This document shows, in pieces, positions 42,402 through 54,277 of a stretch of 64,000 bases of DNA. Within the stretch, counting starts at the first letter, position 1; every line of letters starts with the position of its first letter. The stretch comes from Pyropia yezoensis (taxonomy: Eukaryota > Rhodophyta > Bangiophyceae > Bangiales > Bangiaceae): NCBI GenBank assembly GCA_009829735.1, contig CM020620.1, positions 8,076,545-8,140,544 on the forward strand, written 5' to 3'. The notes below the pieces were generated by a model. It was not told the origin of the DNA. It saw nothing but the letters and a program-made list of their open reading frames with translations, and searched no databases. A program made the position numbers and the translations under genes.

Positions 42402-43301
42402 CTACCCCCGACGCGCCTTGTCCGCGTATGCATTGATCATATTGACCAGCGCTTGACGCACATCACTGTCAGTCGTGCCCCCCGCCTCCCCGACAGCCGC
42501 GGGGCGCATTTTCTCCGTGATGTACTCGCGGAAGAGCCCGACCGCAGTGTCGCGCTTGGCTCTCTTGACCGGTGATGCGGCCGCAGCAATCTCACCAGCG
42601 CTGGCGGTGCGCTGGGCGCCACCATGATGGGGAGCCGTCTCGGGCGCTCTCTCCGTGCCGCTCTCCACGTCCTCGTCGCCATCGCTTCCTGCACTGCCCC
42701 CATCGCTTCCAGGCCCATCCTCCTCCTCCACGTCCTCAACGCTGTCCCCACCAGTGTTCCCAGAACCAGCTGGGCGTACCTCACGCCCGCCAGCGGTAGG
42801 CGGCGGCACAACAGTGGTGGAGCCGGTCTCGCCGGTGGCGGTGGGCGCCGCGGCAGTGAGGTCCACCGGCTCTCGGACCGTAAGCTGCGTCGACACGTGG
42901 GATGTCTTGAATGCCTCCCGAGCGAGGTCATACAGCTCAGCGCCCCCAAACTTGATCAAGAGGTCCTCCCGTTGGGCCGTGCTCATACCGGTCGACTTCA
43001 GTGCCTGACACGTGTCCATGTAGCGCGACCGCATATTCTTGATCTTCTTGTTGATGCTGTCTGCCGTGCGCGTCTGCGCCAGGTGGCGGTCCTTAGCCGG
43101 CGTTGCGCGGACAAAGGCCTCCAGCAAAGCCGCAGCAGACCGGCGCTTCTTGTCGCCCGTACGGCTGCCCCGGTACGCCGCCCAGTGGGTTTCAGCCGCC
43201 GTCAGCACACCGATACACTCCCCGGGAGTGAATTTCTTCGACCGAGAGGTCGAGGCCGCGCCACCAGTCCCAGTCTTCTTGCCCGCCATGCCACCTCCCA
43301 T
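42402..43301 (-). CDS. Harbinger Myb/SANT-like DNA-binding protein
   Basis: A 299-residue single-exon protein. After a basic Gly/Ser start comes a Myb/SANT-like helical domain (about residues 22-110): KKFTPGECIGVLTAAETHW, SAAALLEAFVRATP and SINKKIKNMRSRYMDTCQAL, with the spaced aromatic and basic residues typical of the second protein of PIF/Harbinger elements. That protein binds the transposon ends and brings the nuclease to DNA. The second half has an acidic segment (VEDVEEEDGPGSDGG) and a short basic segment (SPVKRAKRDT) that could be a nuclear signal, followed by a helical C-terminus (ALVNMINAYADKAR) possibly for partner binding. An internal ATG four codons in is an alternative start. It faces the transposase, and no damage is seen. 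Confidence 0.75.
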   Translation of the reverse strand: MGGGMAGKKTGTGGAASTSRSKKFTPGECIGVLTAAETHWAAYRGSRTGDKKRRSAAALLEAFVRATPAKDRHLAQTRTADSINKKIKNMRSRYMDTCQALKSTGMSTAQREDLLIKFGGAELYDLAREAFKTSHVSTQLTVREPVDLTAAAPTATGETGSTTVVPPPTAGGREVRPAGSGNTGGDSVEDVEEEDGPGSDGGSAGSDGDEDVESGTERAPETAPHHGGAQRTASAGEIAAAASPVKRAKRDTAVGLFREYITEKMRPAAVGEAGGTTDSDVRQALVNMINAYADKARRG

Positions 43302-44176
43302 ACGCAGACGGACTTCTCGAGATGAGAAAGGGGGAAAGATGCTCGGAGGGGGGAGGATGGGGAAGGAGGACAGGTGGGGGGCGGGAGGGGCAGAGGCGAG
43401 GGGGGGGGGAGACGGGGAGAAGAGGAGGGGGGGCGTGGGCAGATAGAACAGAGCGGCACATGAACGGGACGAGACAAGAAGGTCCTCAGCTAGGAGTCTA
43501 CAGGGGGCGCAAGCGTCTCTTTACATAAGGCACTGCCACCTGCCCTGTGGACGACTGGCCACGCCGCCGCTCCATAGCGCAAAACTGGCGCGCGCGCGCT
43601 GAAGAAAATGTAAAAGGCGCGACCCTCCCACGCAGAAAGTGGCGCGCTCACCCTCGGCTGACGCAAACGTCGGACAAGCCGCGGACGCGGGCGACTCGGA
43701 GACCCGTCTTCCAGCGAGTTAAAAGGTCGAGCACACCTCGCATGCGTCTGGGTGCCAGCAAAACCGTAGGACTGCAGTAGGTTGAACTCCAGACAAGGCC
43801 TCCATATAAATGTATCTAAGTAGGAGTTGGAATCTGGGACGCGCCCTGAGCCTTGCCTTAAGCCACCAATAACCGTGAATCGTCCTCAGTTGCTGTTCGC
43901 TGTACAGCATGTACTGTCCCTTAAGTAATCGAGTATCGCACGTACAGTACTGTTTGCGGAATGAAATTCGGTGAGCCTGTTTCTTGGTGGCACCGCGGCC
44001 AACACTCAGCCCCAACCCGTGCGGCGCGCATCGGCTGCCGCGACGGCCCGCTCGTCTCCCCCCTCGACAACTGCCGCCGCCTCCCCCTGTGCCGCCCGCC
44101 TGCCCGCTGCGGCTGGGAGGGGCGGCACACCGTCCTCTTCCCCCTCCCTTCAACCCCCCTCCCCCCCCCCTGCACG
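43302..44176. other. region right of Harbinger and promoter side of the CPBP gene
   Basis: A G-rich purine strand runs 43320-43440. A less GC-rich part follows (43500-43960) and contains the GTACAGTAC motif at 43942-43950 and a related TGTACAGCATGTACTGT at about 43901. No protein or RNA gene is recognised. The right end of the Harbinger element is expected here but was not located. A second ATG in frame with the CPBP gene lies at 43961. Confidence 0.4.
43942..43950. promoter_or_regulatory. GTACAGTAC motif upstream of CPBP gene
   Basis: One perfect 9-mer about 235 bases upstream of the CPBP start, extended to GTACAGTACTGT, with a second imperfect pair 40 bases further upstream. Position relative to the start is similar to the motif before the OCA1-like gene. 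Confidence 0.3.
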
Positions 44177-45196
44177 ATGGACGCTTCCACGACGCAACCG
44201 GCCCCCCTGATGGCCACCCCCTCCACCCGCTTCGACGCGGAGGCCGTCGAGGGCCTCTCCCGCGGCTGCGAAGGCACCGCCGCCATGGCATGGACGGTCC
44301 TGTTTGTGCTTCTCTCCTCCTCGTCCTTTCTCGCCACCCTCTCGGCCACCCCCTACCCGGCCCTGACGGCGGTGGGGGTGGTGGGCGCGCCCATTGCGCT
44401 CGCGTCCATCCCGCTGCTGCTGCTGTGGCCGCCGCACGCGGCGCGGACACTCGCCGCCTACACCGCCTACATTGTCACGCCGATCGCGCTGGCGGCGGCG
44501 AGGCCCGCAACGGGTGCGGTCGGCCACGCGGTGGACGCGGCGTGCGTGGCGGCGCTGTGGGCGCCGCTCGAGACGCGGCTCCTGCCGCCCGCCCTGTCTG
44601 CCACCGGCACTGTGGCGGTGTGGGGGATGTGCACGGGCCTCTTGTCGGCGGTCACCGTCTTTTCCGTCGTCCGCCCCGCGGCGGTGCCCATTGGCTACAC
44701 CTACGCCCTCTCTGCGGGAGACGTGGCAGTGGGCGCCGCCGCCGCCGTCCTTGGTGCTGTGTCGGTGCTGCCAACGGCCATGGCGGTGGGCACCGCCGGG
44801 CGCCCCCACTCGCTCGCCGCCTCCCCGGTAGAGGCCAAGGGCGGCCTTGCCATTGCCCTCTACGCGTCGGCGCTGGCCGAGGAGATCCTCTTCCGGGGGC
44901 TTGTGCAGAACCTCCTCACCGACACCCTCGGCGACGCGTACGGGCGGGGGGTGCCGCTGGTGCTGGCCGCGGGGGTGTACGCGGCGAGCCACCTGCGCAG
45001 CCGCCAGCGGGGCAGCCGGGGGGGTGGGGGGGGGGTCGCCCCACCGGGGAGTCGGGGCGGCTGGAACTTTCCTGCCGCGACAGTGGCGGGGGTGTCGGGC
45101 CTCGTGTATGGTGGGGTTTGGGCGGTGACGGGCAAGGTGACCGTCGCGGCGGGCACCCACGCGGCCGTCAACTGGGTGTGGCGCGTCTTTTTTTGA
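44177..45196 (+). CDS. CPBP-family (CAAX protease / bacteriocin-processing) membrane protein
   Basis: A 339-residue integral membrane protein with about eight hydrophobic helices and the three signature motifs of the CPBP (ABI) family of intramembrane glutamic proteases: EEILFRG (about residues 234-240), a His in VYAASHL (about 271), and the THAAVNW helix (about 327). In eukaryotes, members cleave prenylated CAAX proteins in the ER, and plant and algal members also sit in plastid membranes. The ATG at 44177 is chosen. The frame is open to ATG 43961, which would add about 72 residues rich in Arg/Pro that could act as a plastid transit peptide, so localisation is open. A Gly-rich loop precedes the last two helices. 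All predicted active-site residues are present. Confidence 0.8.
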   Translation: MDASTTQPAPLMATPSTRFDAEAVEGLSRGCEGTAAMAWTVLFVLLSSSSFLATLSATPYPALTAVGVVGAPIALASIPLLLLWPPHAARTLAAYTAYIVTPIALAAARPATGAVGHAVDAACVAALWAPLETRLLPPALSATGTVAVWGMCTGLLSAVTVFSVVRPAAVPIGYTYALSAGDVAVGAAAAVLGAVSVLPTAMAVGTAGRPHSLAASPVEAKGGLAIALYASALAEEILFRGLVQNLLTDTLGDAYGRGVPLVLAAGVYAASHLRSRQRGSRGGGGGVAPPGSRGGWNFPAATVAGVSGLVYGGVWAVTGKVTVAAGTHAAVNWVWRVFF

Positions 45197-48100
45197 GCCA
45201 CCCCGCCGGTAGTGGTTGTGGGCGGCCGGAGGGCGAGTGGGGCGGGGAGGGGATGGAAAGGGGCCGAGGCACGAAGGGGGGAGGCGGGCGCGGCAAATTG
45301 GCAAGGCAGCAGCGTAGCAGACGGAGAGGAGGTTGGCAAGGACGCGGGAGATGCCCCGTAGGGTGCGGCGCTTCGAAAGAGTCGTGCTGCCGCGGGGGCA
45401 TTTCGGGCGACGGGTCCGCCTTGATAGGTTGCCGGCCCCGCCCTTCGCGTTGCGCTGTGTGGTGTCCACCGCTGGCGGCCGCGCGCGCGGGGCGGCTACG
45501 CGCGCGCCCAACCGCGGCACGCTCGGCGGCGCATGGTTGCCCACACTCCTCGCCTGCCCCACCGCCCCACCGCGCCGTGCCGCGGAGCAGCGACAGGTGC
45601 GGCGATGGCCGTCGTGGGGTGGCGGGCGGCGCCCTCGCGGTGGGCGGTGGGTCTTCGCGGCCCAGGCCACGCGACGGTCCCTCCTTCGCCCCCTTTTTCC
45701 CTCATTATCGCCGCTGGTGGGGATGTGGCGCGTGGCGGGTGGGCGTGTCGGACGCGGCGGGGGTGACCGCCACCGCATGGCAGGTGCAGAGCGGGGGGCG
45801 AGGGGGGCGGGGGGGGGGGGTAATCGCCGGGCTGATAGCCGCCGTGCCACACCGCGCTGCCCGCATGCAACGGCAGCAGCCGGCATGGCCACGGCCACCG
45901 GGCTGGCTTTGCACGCCTAAAGCTTTAGGCGTGCGGTAGCTACGCCCCCCCCCCCCCACGGGCGAAGATAGGAATGGGGGGAGTGGGACGTTTTCTGTTG
46001 GGCGGGCGTCGGAGACCTACGCGACGGGTGTGGGTGTGGGACCGCCGTGCGGGTGCGCAGGTGCTCCTGCCGTGGGGGGCGGCGGCGGGGCGGCCGTATG
46101 GGCCGCCGCCCTCAAGGATGCCCCCACATCTGGTTACATAGTTCACTCCTGCTGCGGGTGGCCGCTCTCACCTTATGGAACCTGTAGCTGCACGTGCCAC
46201 CCACACGCCTGGTGGGCGGCAGCGCGAACCCTGCATTGCGTGACGGCAGATCTAGATGGGCCCAGGGAAGGACGGGGGGGGGGGCGGGTGGGCGACCACC
46301 ACCGCGGCATGATTATGGGTTGACCCCGCGGCAAGCCGCTTGCAGCCTGCCGCGCCCGTGCGTCGGCGCTCGTGGGGAGAAACACGCCGGTCTACATTTT
46401 GCTCCGCCCAGACCTGGTAGGTAGACCGCCGCCCCCGCCTGGTTTTGACAGCGCGGGCCTGCACAGCTCGTGGGGGACCCCACCTCTGTCCGATAGCTGC
46501 CCAAGCTCGGGCGGCCCTGTGGGGCGGCTGCGCCCGACCCCGGCGGGTGTCGTGGCGGGGCCTCGTCAACGACTGGTGTCCCACGTGCGGGGGGGAAAAG
46601 TCGCGCGCACCCATGGCGGCGCCGCGCGAGGGAGCGCGCTGGCAGGGGACACCAGCCTCGCCGCTGCGGAAGCAGAGGGGGCCTGGCGGGGCAGCCGGAC
46701 TCCAGCGCCCATCTTTTTCGCCGCAGTGGCGCGTAGCCGCCCTCGTACCGTACGCCCTACGCTCCCCCCCATCACCCACCCACTTCTGCGGCTGTTCTTC
46801 CAGATTGATTGTTTGGTCTGGTCCAGCTACTGAGGCAGTCAGCCATTCGCCCCCCTCCCTCCTCGACACTTTCCGAATGTGGCCATCTGCCGGTTCCCCC
46901 TCTCGCCGCCCCTATTTTTTCTTGCAGGAGTGGCAGTGGCCCCACCCGCCGCCCGCGGCGTTGACACCCAGTCGCGACGCCGTCGTCGGTGGCACCGGTA
47001 GGGGCGGCGCCGGCGCCGGCGACAGCGACGGCAGCGTCAATGGTGGCGGTGGCCCACCGTGATGTGAGCGGCCATGGCGGCTGCCGCAGCAGCCATACAT
47101 GCTACATAACGAAGCTGGGCCGGCAGCGGCCACGAGCCGTGGAAAGAGTACCCTTCCTCCACCCACCTGTTCTCGATCCCGCCCCCCTTCCCCCCCCCCC
47201 CTCTGCCCTGGTGGACTTCCTCCGATGTCCCTCGTATGTGCTACATACATACATGCACGCCGCGTTTCCCCCTCCCGCTAAATGCAGCTCGCCCTCTCCT
47301 CCAGAGCTCCCCCCCAACCGCGTGCCGCCTCTTCGCACACCTTTGCATGCCAACCCACCGCGGGCCTACGGCACTCCCCCCGTCGTCTTCCCCAGTTCCG
47401 TGACTTGCACACCCACCGCGAGGTACTGTATGGGTATACCCGACCAGCCGTTGTGGGTCCCGCACCGGCGCCAGGTGGCCCAGAACGAGACGCCGTCTCC
47501 CGGCGTCGTCGTCTGACACGGCTCACCCTCCACCGTCACCTCGCCCCCACCCCCCCACCAACGCTTTGCGAACCAAAAGGCTGATTCCGTTGGAAAGGGA
47601 CACACGGCAATCGCATTGGCGCACAACCCCCCCCCCACCCTACGGACTGTCTGCGCGCCCAGCAACCTCCGGGCAGCCCCCTCCTCTGCTGAGCCCGCGC
47701 CGAGGCGGTCGCCCGTCGAAGGTGAGACAACCAGTCGGGGCGTCCCTGTGTGCTGTAGGATCGTACAGTATTTTTGTGCTCTGGCCACGTGACATCTGCC
47801 TACCGGGATACAGTTCGTACCAGCGTGCGCCACCGTTTGCCACTCCGCCGTCGTCGGCGGTGGCGGTGGCTTTGCGTGCAAAGATTGGAGCGAAAAGTGC
47901 AGGGCTCGAAGGCACCCCCCTCGGCTCCCCCCGCTGTCTTGCAGCCCCCCAACGCACCGCCTTCTTGAGGCCCCCAACGGACCACGGCTTCCTTCACTGC
48001 GCCCAATTCGACGGTTTACACGCGTGTGCGCGCTTGTGTGCCTTGTCCCCCCCCCCCCCCTTGGTCCCCCGAGTAGGTACGTTGGACGTCGTCCTCCACG

Positions 48101-48856
48101 GTCTGATATCTGCGTACAGTATCCGGATTTGGTGAGTGGAGCTCGATTCGGGCGTCCCAGAGGGCCAAGGGGGGGGGGGGGGAGAGCGGATATCGTCGCG
48201 GTTACAAGGGTTGTGGTGGGGAGCGTGCCACGCACCGCAGTCAGTTCTTTTGACTGGCGCGCGGCACACACCCCAGCTGTCGACGGGCCGTGTGGCGGTG
48301 CCAGGGGGGGGGAGGGGGCGTGCTCGGTCCAGCAGAGCGCCGCCGCTGCCTGAAACAGCGGGCAGGGCGGTATCTACCGGTCCTCTCTCATCACCCCGTG
48401 CCACCTGGATCAACTCCCACCCATGAAAAATGGGGGGGGGGCTGGCGGAGAGGGGGCGAGAGAGGAGGACGGGGGGTGGAGGGGGGGGGGAAGGACGAGG
48501 TGGGGTGGGCCCGGCAGTGCCGCCTGCCGTTTGTGCCCACGCGTGGCGCTGGCTGCCAGTAGGACACCGCCGCCCGCCGGCCGGTCGCGTCCCGCGCTTT
48601 CGCGCCGTCTGGCGCGCGCCTGCACGGCCCCTCCCCCTCCCCCAATCCGCCCCCCCCCATCGACCGCCTACGCTGCTTTGGCGACACCACGGCCCGCGCT
48701 CAGGCGTGCAGGGGGAACCGCCACCTGGGCGGCCTCGCCGCCATCGCTATCGCCCTCACCCGTCCCGCCACGGTGGCGACGCGGCGCTTCCCTCCTCCCC
48801 TGGTCACTTCCGCACCCCCCGCCCGCGGTGTGCACCCGCGAGACTGCTGACGACGC
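45197..48856. other. intergenic region without supported genes
   Basis: 3.7 kb with overlapping low-complexity frames only. GTACTGTA and GTACAGTA words occur near 47423, 47763 and 48113, and a palindromic TAAAGCTTTA at about 45918. The final part precedes the long Pro/Gly-rich gene; several frames stay open across that boundary because of G/C repeats. Confidence 0.35.
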
Positions 48857-51800
48857 GTGGCACCGCCCGCGGTTGGAGCCGCCGCCGGTGGTTGGTGCGC
48901 GCCCCACATGGGGGGTGGGGGGCGCGGCGCGGCGCCGGGGCCGCCCCGCCGCCCGCCGTCGCCGCGTGCCCGGCGGGGCGGCTGCGCTACCACCCGCCGC
49001 CGCCGCGGGCGGTGGGGGGTGACGGCGGTGGCGGGGGCGGTGGGGGTGGGGGTGGGGGTGGCTACGGCGGTGACGGTGGCGGTGGCGGTGGCGGTGGCGG
49101 TGGCGGTGCCGCCACGGGTGCCAACGCCGGCCCATCCATTGCACGGCGGCGGCGGCGGCGGCGGGGAGGGCGGCGGCGGCGGCGGCGGCGGCGGCGGCTT
49201 CGGTGGGGTGGCCGCCGCGCCGCCGCTGCCGCCACTGCCAGACGGGTCGGGGTGGCGGGGCGGGGCGGTCACCACCCCGCCGGCGGGTGTCACGGCGGCT
49301 CGCGACGGCGGCCGGCGGCCGCGGCGGCCGCGGCTGGCGACGGCGGCGCGCGTGGCGGCGCCGCCGCCGCCCGTCGTCGACACGGAGCCCATGCCCGTCG
49401 AGACGTACACGCCGCCGCCGCCGCCAACGCGGCGGCCAACGCGGCGGCCCACGGTGAGGCCCACGGTGCCGCCGTCGCCGCCGTCGTCTTCGCCATCACC
49501 ATCGCCGCCGGCGCCGTCTTCTGCGCCATCGCCGCCGTCACCGCCGCCCGTCCCGTCGGGGGGCCCGACCCCGTCGGCCGACCCGACCACGACGCCCGTG
49601 CCGTCTGGGGAGGTGCCGAGCCCCCCCGAGCCGTCGGACGGGCCCGTGCCGTCGTTGACACCTGTGCCATCACCGCCGCTGCCGTCGGAGGTGCCGCCGC
49701 CCCCCGAGCCGTCAGATGGGCCCGTGCCGTCGCTGACACCGCCTCCGTCAACGCCGTCGCCGGCGCCGTCGGCGGTGCCGCCGTCCTCCACGCCGTCGCC
49801 GCCGTCGCCGCCGCCCGTGCCGTCGGGGGGGCCACCTCCCCCGTCGGCCGACCCGAGCCCCCCCGTGCCGACTGGGGAGGCGCCGACTCCCCCGGCGCCG
49901 TCGGATGGGCCCGTGCCGTCGCTGACGCCGCCGTCCACGCCGGCGCCCAGTGGGGGACCGGTGCCGCCGCCGGCAACGGCGATACCGAGCGCCTCGCCGC
50001 CGTCTGCGGGTCCAGCGCCGCCGTCGACGTCGGCGACGCCGCCGTCGACGTCGGCAACGCCGCCAGTGGGGCCAGCACCGTCGGCGACGCCGAGCCTTCC
50101 CGAACCGACAGACGGGCCCATGCCGTCGTCCACGCCGCCGCCGCCGCCGTTGCCAACGTCGCCGACGCCACCGGGTGGTCCATCGCCGTCGCCACCGCTG
50201 CCAACGCCGCCGGGTGGCCCGTCACCGACGCCGCCAGGCGGTGCGTCACCGACGCCGCCGGGCGGTCCGTCGCCAACGCCGCCAGGTGGACCATCGCCGA
50301 CGCCGCCAGGTGGACCATCGCCGACGCTGCCAGGTACGCCGTCAACGCCCCCCCCGGAGGTCCCGACGCCGATGCCGACAGTCGGTCCGTCGCCAGTGCC
50401 GCCGTTGCCAACGCCGCCCGGCGGCCCGTCACCGACGTCGCCTGGCGGTCCGTCGCCAACGCCGCCTGGAGGCCCCTTGCCTACGCCGCCGGTTGGGCCC
50501 TCGCCAGGGCCGCCGCTGCCGACTCCACCCGGGGGCCCGTCGCCAACGCCGCCAGGCGGCCCAACGCCTACTCCACCTGGGGGGCCGTCGCCAACACCAC
50601 CCGGTGGTCCATCGCCTACGCCGCCGGGTGGCCCGTCGCCAACACCGCCTGGGGGTCCTTTACCGACGCCGCCAGGTGGACCGTCACCGACGCCACCGGG
50701 TGGTCCGTCGCCTACGCCGCCAGGGGGCCCGTCGCCTACGTCGCCAGGGGGCCCGTCGCCGACGCCGCCAGGTGGCCCATCACCGGCGCCGCCTGGCGGT
50801 CCTTCACCGACTCCGCCTGGCGGTCCTTCACCGTCGCCGACGCCACCTGGTGGTCCATTACCGACGCCGCCTGGCGGTCCTTCACCGTCGCCGACGCCAC
50901 CTGGTGGTCCATTACCGACGCCGCCTGGCGGTCCTTCACCGTCGCCGACGCCACCTGGTGGTCCATTACCGACGCCGCCTGGCGGTCCTTCACCGACGCC
51001 GCCGGGTGGCCCTTCACCGACGCCGCCCGGGGGTCCTTTACCGACGCCGCCAGGTGGGCCCTCTCCAACACCGCCAGGGGGCCCGTCGCCGACGCCGCCG
51101 GGAGGGCCCTCGCCCGGGCCGCCGCTGCCAACACCACCAGGTGGCCCGTCGCCTACGCCGCCTGGAGGCCCGTTGCCAACGCCGCCGGGAGGTCCGTCGC
51201 CGACGCCGCCTGGCGGTCCTTCACCGACGCCGCCGGGTGGCCCTTCACCGACGCCACCTGGGGGTCCTTTACCGACGCCGCCAGGTGGGCCCTCTCCAAC
51301 ACCGCCTGGGGGCCCGTCGCCAACGCCGCCGGGAGGTCCGTCGCCGACGCCACCGGGTGGGCCCTCGCCTACGCCACCCGGTGGCCCTTTACCGACGCCG
51401 CCGGGTGGCCCATCACCGACGCCACCTGGCGGTCCGTCGCCGACGCCGCCTGGAGGCCCCTTGCCTACGCCGCCGGTTGGGCCCTCGCCCGGGCCGCCGC
51501 TGCCGACACCGCCAGGTGGCCCGTCGCCTACGCCGCCTGGAGGCCCGTTGCCAACGCCGCCGGGAGGTCCGTCGCCGACGCCGCCTGGCGGTCCTTCACC
51601 GACGCCGCCGGGTGGCCCTTCACCGACGCCACCTGGGGGTTCTTTACCGACGCCGCCAGGTGGGCCCTCTCCAACACCGCCTGGGGGCCCGTCGCCAACG
51701 CCGCCGGGAGGTCCGTCGCCGACGCCACCGGGTGGGCCCTCGCCTACGCCACCCGGTGGCCCTTTACCGACGCCGCCGGGTGGCCCATCACCGACGCCAC

Positions 51801-54277
51801 CTGGCGGTCCGTCGCCGACGCCGCCTGGAGGCCCCTTGCCTACGCCGCCGGTTGGGCCCTCGCCCGGGCCGCCGCTGCCGACACCACCAGGTGGCCCGTC
51901 GCCTACGCCGCCTGGAGGCCCGTTGCCAACGCCGCCGGGAGGTCCGTCGCCGACGCCGCCTGGCGGTCCTTCACCGACGCCGCCGGGTGGCCCTTCACCG
52001 ACGCCGCCCGGGGGTCCTTTACCGACGCCGCCGGGTGGGCCCTCTCCAACACCGCCAGGGGGCCCGTCGCCAACGCCGCCGGGAGGGCCCTCGCCCGGGC
52101 CGCCGCTGCCGACACCACCAGGTGGCCCGTCGCCTACGCCGCCTGGAGGCCCGTTGCCGACGCCCCCGGGTGGGCCCTCGCCTACTCCACCGGGTGGGCC
52201 CTCGCCTACGCCACCAGGTGGCCCTTCACCAACGCCGCCGGGAGGCCCATCCCCGACTCCGCCTGGCGGTCCGTCACCGACGCCGCCAGGTGGCCCTCCG
52301 CCAACACCACCTGTGGGCCCGTCGCCGACGCCGCCGGGCGGTACATCGCCTACTCCGCCTGGCGGCCCATCGCCTACGCCGCCAGGTGGTCCATCGCCAA
52401 CGCCACCAGGCGGCCCGTCGCCTACGCCGCCTGGAGGCCCGTCGCCAACGCCGCCGGGAGGTCCGTCGCCGACGCCACCGGGTGGGCCCTCGCCTACGCC
52501 ACCGGGTGGTCCGTCGCCTACTCCACCGGGAGGCCCGTTGCCGACGCCGCCAGGTGGGCCCTCGCCGACGCCGCCCGGCGGCCCGTTGCCGACGCCGCCG
52601 GGTGGGCCCTCGCCTACTCCACCGGGTGGGCCCTCGCCTACGCCACCCGGTGGCCCGTTGCCGACGCCGCCAGGTGGGCCCTCGCCGACGCCGCCCGGCG
52701 GCCCGTCACCGACGCCACCGGTGCCCACTGGTGAGCCCGTGCCTCCGGGGACGCCGACGTCATCACCGTCACCGCCTTCCCCATTACCGTCACCGCCGGC
52801 CTCACCGTCACCGCTCCCTTCGCCAACAGCGCCGGCCAGCCCTGTGCCTCCTACGCCCGACCCGTCTCCCTCCGCGTCACCGTTTCCCGTCCCCACCGAA
52901 GGTGGGGGCGGTGGCGGCGTCGGCGGGGATGACCTAGACGGCACACAGGTCTGGCAGGTGTGGCTGGCCATCCCGGTCGGCGTCGCCATCGCTATCGCTG
53001 CGGTCACAGCGGCGGTGCTGCTGGCCAGCGGAGGGGCGGCGGCAGCGCTGCCCGCGGCGGTTGTGGGTCCAGGGGTGGCAGGAGGGGCGGGTTTGCCGCC
53101 AGCGGATGGGGGGGCGGAGGAGCAGGGGCTCGCACTCGGGGGCGGCGAAGGGGGGGGGGGGGCGCCTGTCGCAGGCGGGGCAACTGGGCCCGCGGCGGGG
53201 GCAGGTGGGGCCTTGCCCGATTCGTTGATGAGGGCAGCACCGGCCGGGCTTGGAGCTGCCGGTCCCGGCGCAGCCGCCGCGTTGGGCGCCGGAGCCCCCG
53301 GCACGGCGGGGGCCGGGGCAGGAGGAGTCGCCGCTGCCGGCGCACCCGCCGGCATTGGCGCCGGCGCACCCGCCGGGTTGGGCGCCGGCGCACCCGCCGG
53401 GTTGGGCGCCGGCGCACTCCCTGGCGCAGCCGCCGGTGCACCCGCCGGCGCTGGCGCCGGCCCACCCGCCGGGTTGGGTGCTCTCGCAGGAGCACCCACC
53501 GGCGCAGGCGCCGGAGCACCCGCCGGCATTGGCGCTGGCGCACCCGCCGGGTTGGGCGCTCTCGCAGGAGCACCGGCCGTCGCAGGCGCCGGAGCACCCG
53601 CTGGCGTTGGCGGCGGCACACCCGCGGGCATTGGCGGCGGCACACCAGCCGGCATCGGCGGCGGCGCACCAGCCGGCATCGGCGGCGGCGCACCCGCCGG
53701 TGCACCCGCCGGTGCACCCGCCGGCGTTGGCGCCGGCGCACCCGCCGGTATTGTGTTCGGCGCACCTGCCGGCGTAGGCGGCGGCGCACCCGCCGGCGTT
53801 GGCGCCGGCGCGCCCGCCGGTGTTGGCGCCGGCGGCGCCGGCGCGGGTGGCGCCGGAGCTGGAGCAGCCGCCGGCCTTGGAGCCGCCGCCGGCGCTGGCG
53901 CCTTGATGAGTGCCGCCGCCGCCGGCGCGGCCGCCCGGCGGCGGCGGCGCAAGGCGGTGGCCGTCACGGTGGCGACGGCGGTGCTGCCGCCGGCGGGCGC
54001 CGCCTCTGCCGAGGGCGGGGCGGCGGCCGCGCGGTCTGCCGCCGTCTCGCAGGCCGCCCTTGGGGATATGGCGCTGAACAAGGCGACGGCGGCGGCGGAG
54101 ACGGCGGCACTGCACCCGCCGCCCCGCACGCCGCCGCCGCCCATGCCATCGTCGTCGGAAGAAGGGTCGTCGGGGTCGGTGAGGGTTGCGCGGCGGGAGG
54201 CCAGCCGCGCGAGTGCCCGGTGGCTCCACTCAGAGCTGCTGGGCAAGCGGAGAGAGCGGGAGGAGTGGGAGGTGTGA
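48857..54277 (+). CDS. giant Pro/Gly/Ser/Thr-rich (HRGP-like) single-pass membrane protein
   Basis: 1806 codons without a stop. An N-terminal basic stretch and a Val/Ala hydrophobic segment ([18 protein letters not shown]) fit a signal peptide or anchor. Residues of about 170-500 are Ser/Pro-rich, and about 440-1290 are built from GGPSPTPP-type octads, the sort of polyproline-II rod found in extensin/pherophorin cell-wall glycoproteins. One transmembrane helix follows at about 1369-1391 ([20 protein letters not shown]). A second repeat region of [11 protein letters not shown]-type units and a charged end ([10 protein letters not shown]) come after it. The inferred topology is an extracellular rod with an intracellular Ala/Gly tail. 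Two other frames are also open over the repeats, but only this one yields a Pro/Ser/Thr rod followed by a normal membrane helix and charged C-terminus. The start is uncertain. Homology cannot be judged from repeats. Confidence 0.6.
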   Translation: MAPPAVGAAAGGWCAPHMGGGGRGAAPGPPRRPPSPRARRGGCATTRRRRGRWGVTAVAGAVGVGVGVATAVTVAVAVAVAVAVPPRVPTPAHPLHGGGGGGGEGGGGGGGGGGFGGVAAAPPLPPLPDGSGWRGGAVTTPPAGVTAARDGGRRPRRPRLATAARVAAPPPPVVDTEPMPVETYTPPPPPTRRPTRRPTVRPTVPPSPPSSSPSPSPPAPSSAPSPPSPPPVPSGGPTPSADPTTTPVPSGEVPSPPEPSDGPVPSLTPVPSPPLPSEVPPPPEPSDGPVPSLTPPPSTPSPAPSAVPPSSTPSPPSPPPVPSGGPPPPSADPSPPVPTGEAPTPPAPSDGPVPSLTPPSTPAPSGGPVPPPATAIPSASPPSAGPAPPSTSATPPSTSATPPVGPAPSATPSLPEPTDGPMPSSTPPPPPLPTSPTPPGGPSPSPPLPTPPGGPSPTPPGGASPTPPGGPSPTPPGGPSPTPPGGPSPTLPGTPSTPPPEVPTPMPTVGPSPVPPLPTPPGGPSPTSPGGPSPTPPGGPLPTPPVGPSPGPPLPTPPGGPSPTPPGGPTPTPPGGPSPTPPGGPSPTPPGGPSPTPPGGPLPTPPGGPSPTPPGGPSPTPPGGPSPTSPGGPSPTPPGGPSPAPPGGPSPTPPGGPSPSPTPPGGPLPTPPGGPSPSPTPPGGPLPTPPGGPSPSPTPPGGPLPTPPGGPSPTPPGGPSPTPPGGPLPTPPGGPSPTPPGGPSPTPPGGPSPGPPLPTPPGGPSPTPPGGPLPTPPGGPSPTPPGGPSPTPPGGPSPTPPGGPLPTPPGGPSPTPPGGPSPTPPGGPSPTPPGGPSPTPPGGPLPTPPGGPSPTPPGGPSPTPPGGPLPTPPVGPSPGPPLPTPPGGPSPTPPGGPLPTPPGGPSPTPPGGPSPTPPGGPSPTPPGGSLPTPPGGPSPTPPGGPSPTPPGGPSPTPPGGPSPTPPGGPLPTPPGGPSPTPPGGPSPTPPGGPLPTPPVGPSPGPPLPTPPGGPSPTPPGGPLPTPPGGPSPTPPGGPSPTPPGGPSPTPPGGPLPTPPGGPSPTPPGGPSPTPPGGPSPGPPLPTPPGGPSPTPPGGPLPTPPGGPSPTPPGGPSPTPPGGPSPTPPGGPSPTPPGGPSPTPPGGPPPTPPVGPSPTPPGGTSPTPPGGPSPTPPGGPSPTPPGGPSPTPPGGPSPTPPGGPSPTPPGGPSPTPPGGPSPTPPGGPLPTPPGGPSPTPPGGPLPTPPGGPSPTPPGGPSPTPPGGPLPTPPGGPSPTPPGGPSPTPPVPTGEPVPPGTPTSSPSPPSPLPSPPASPSPLPSPTAPASPVPPTPDPSPSASPFPVPTEGGGGGGVGGDDLDGTQVWQVWLAIPVGVAIAIAAVTAAVLLASGGAAAALPAAVVGPGVAGGAGLPPADGGAEEQGLALGGGEGGGGAPVAGGATGPAAGAGGALPDSLMRAAPAGLGAAGPGAAAALGAGAPGTAGAGAGGVAAAGAPAGIGAGAPAGLGAGAPAGLGAGALPGAAAGAPAGAGAGPPAGLGALAGAPTGAGAGAPAGIGAGAPAGLGALAGAPAVAGAGAPAGVGGGTPAGIGGGTPAGIGGGAPAGIGGGAPAGAPAGAPAGVGAGAPAGIVFGAPAGVGGGAPAGVGAGAPAGVGAGGAGAGGAGAGAAAGLGAAAGAGALMSAAAAGAAARRRRRKAVAVTVATAVLPPAGAASAEGGAAAARSAAVSQAALGDMALNKATAAAETAALHPPPRTPPPPMPSSSEEGSSGSVRVARREASRASARWLHSELLGKRREREEWEV
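50160..52730 (+). repeat. 24-bp coding tandem repeat array
   Basis: About a hundred degenerate 24-bp units encode the GGPSPTPP octad, with synonymous and a few conservative changes (SPT/LPT/SPS). An inner 54-bp unit (TTCACCGTCGCCGACGCC...) is repeated three times from 50827, 50881 and 50935. Confidence 0.9.
51151..52275 (+). repeat. 375-bp higher-order repeat, about three copies
   Basis: Blocks beginning GCCTACGCCGCCTGGAGGCC at 51151, 51526 and 51901 recur with exactly 375-bp spacing and near-identical content. The third decays after about 250 bases. 375 is a multiple of three, so frame is kept (125 residues per block). Confidence 0.85.

Larger units (their letters stand above)
30646..43301. 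mobile_element. PIF/Harbinger-type DNA transposon (ends not located)
   Basis: Defined by its two convergent genes: a three-exon HARBI1-like DDE nuclease (+) and a Myb/SANT-like DNA-binding protein (-), the standard pair of autonomous PIF/Harbinger elements. The coordinates are the outer limits of the genes only; terminal inverted repeats and the 3-bp target duplication must lie outside them and were not found by eye. A Ty3/gypsy retrotransposon sits inside, so without it the gene-bearing part is about 3.3 kb. With its transposase split, this copy should no longer make active nuclease, although its ends could still be mobilised by another copy. Confidence 0.75.

Noticed and set aside
43984-45939. 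651-codon plus ORF overlapping the CPBP gene
   Set aside because: Shadow frame of a conserved membrane protein, rich in Arg/Gly as expected for a shifted GC-rich frame.
48430-52734. 1434-codon plus-strand ORF rich in DAAW/ANAAGR repeats
   Set aside because: It overlaps the Pro-rich gene in another frame. It exists because the 24-bp repeat has no stops in this phase, and it lacks a membrane segment or a non-repetitive end.
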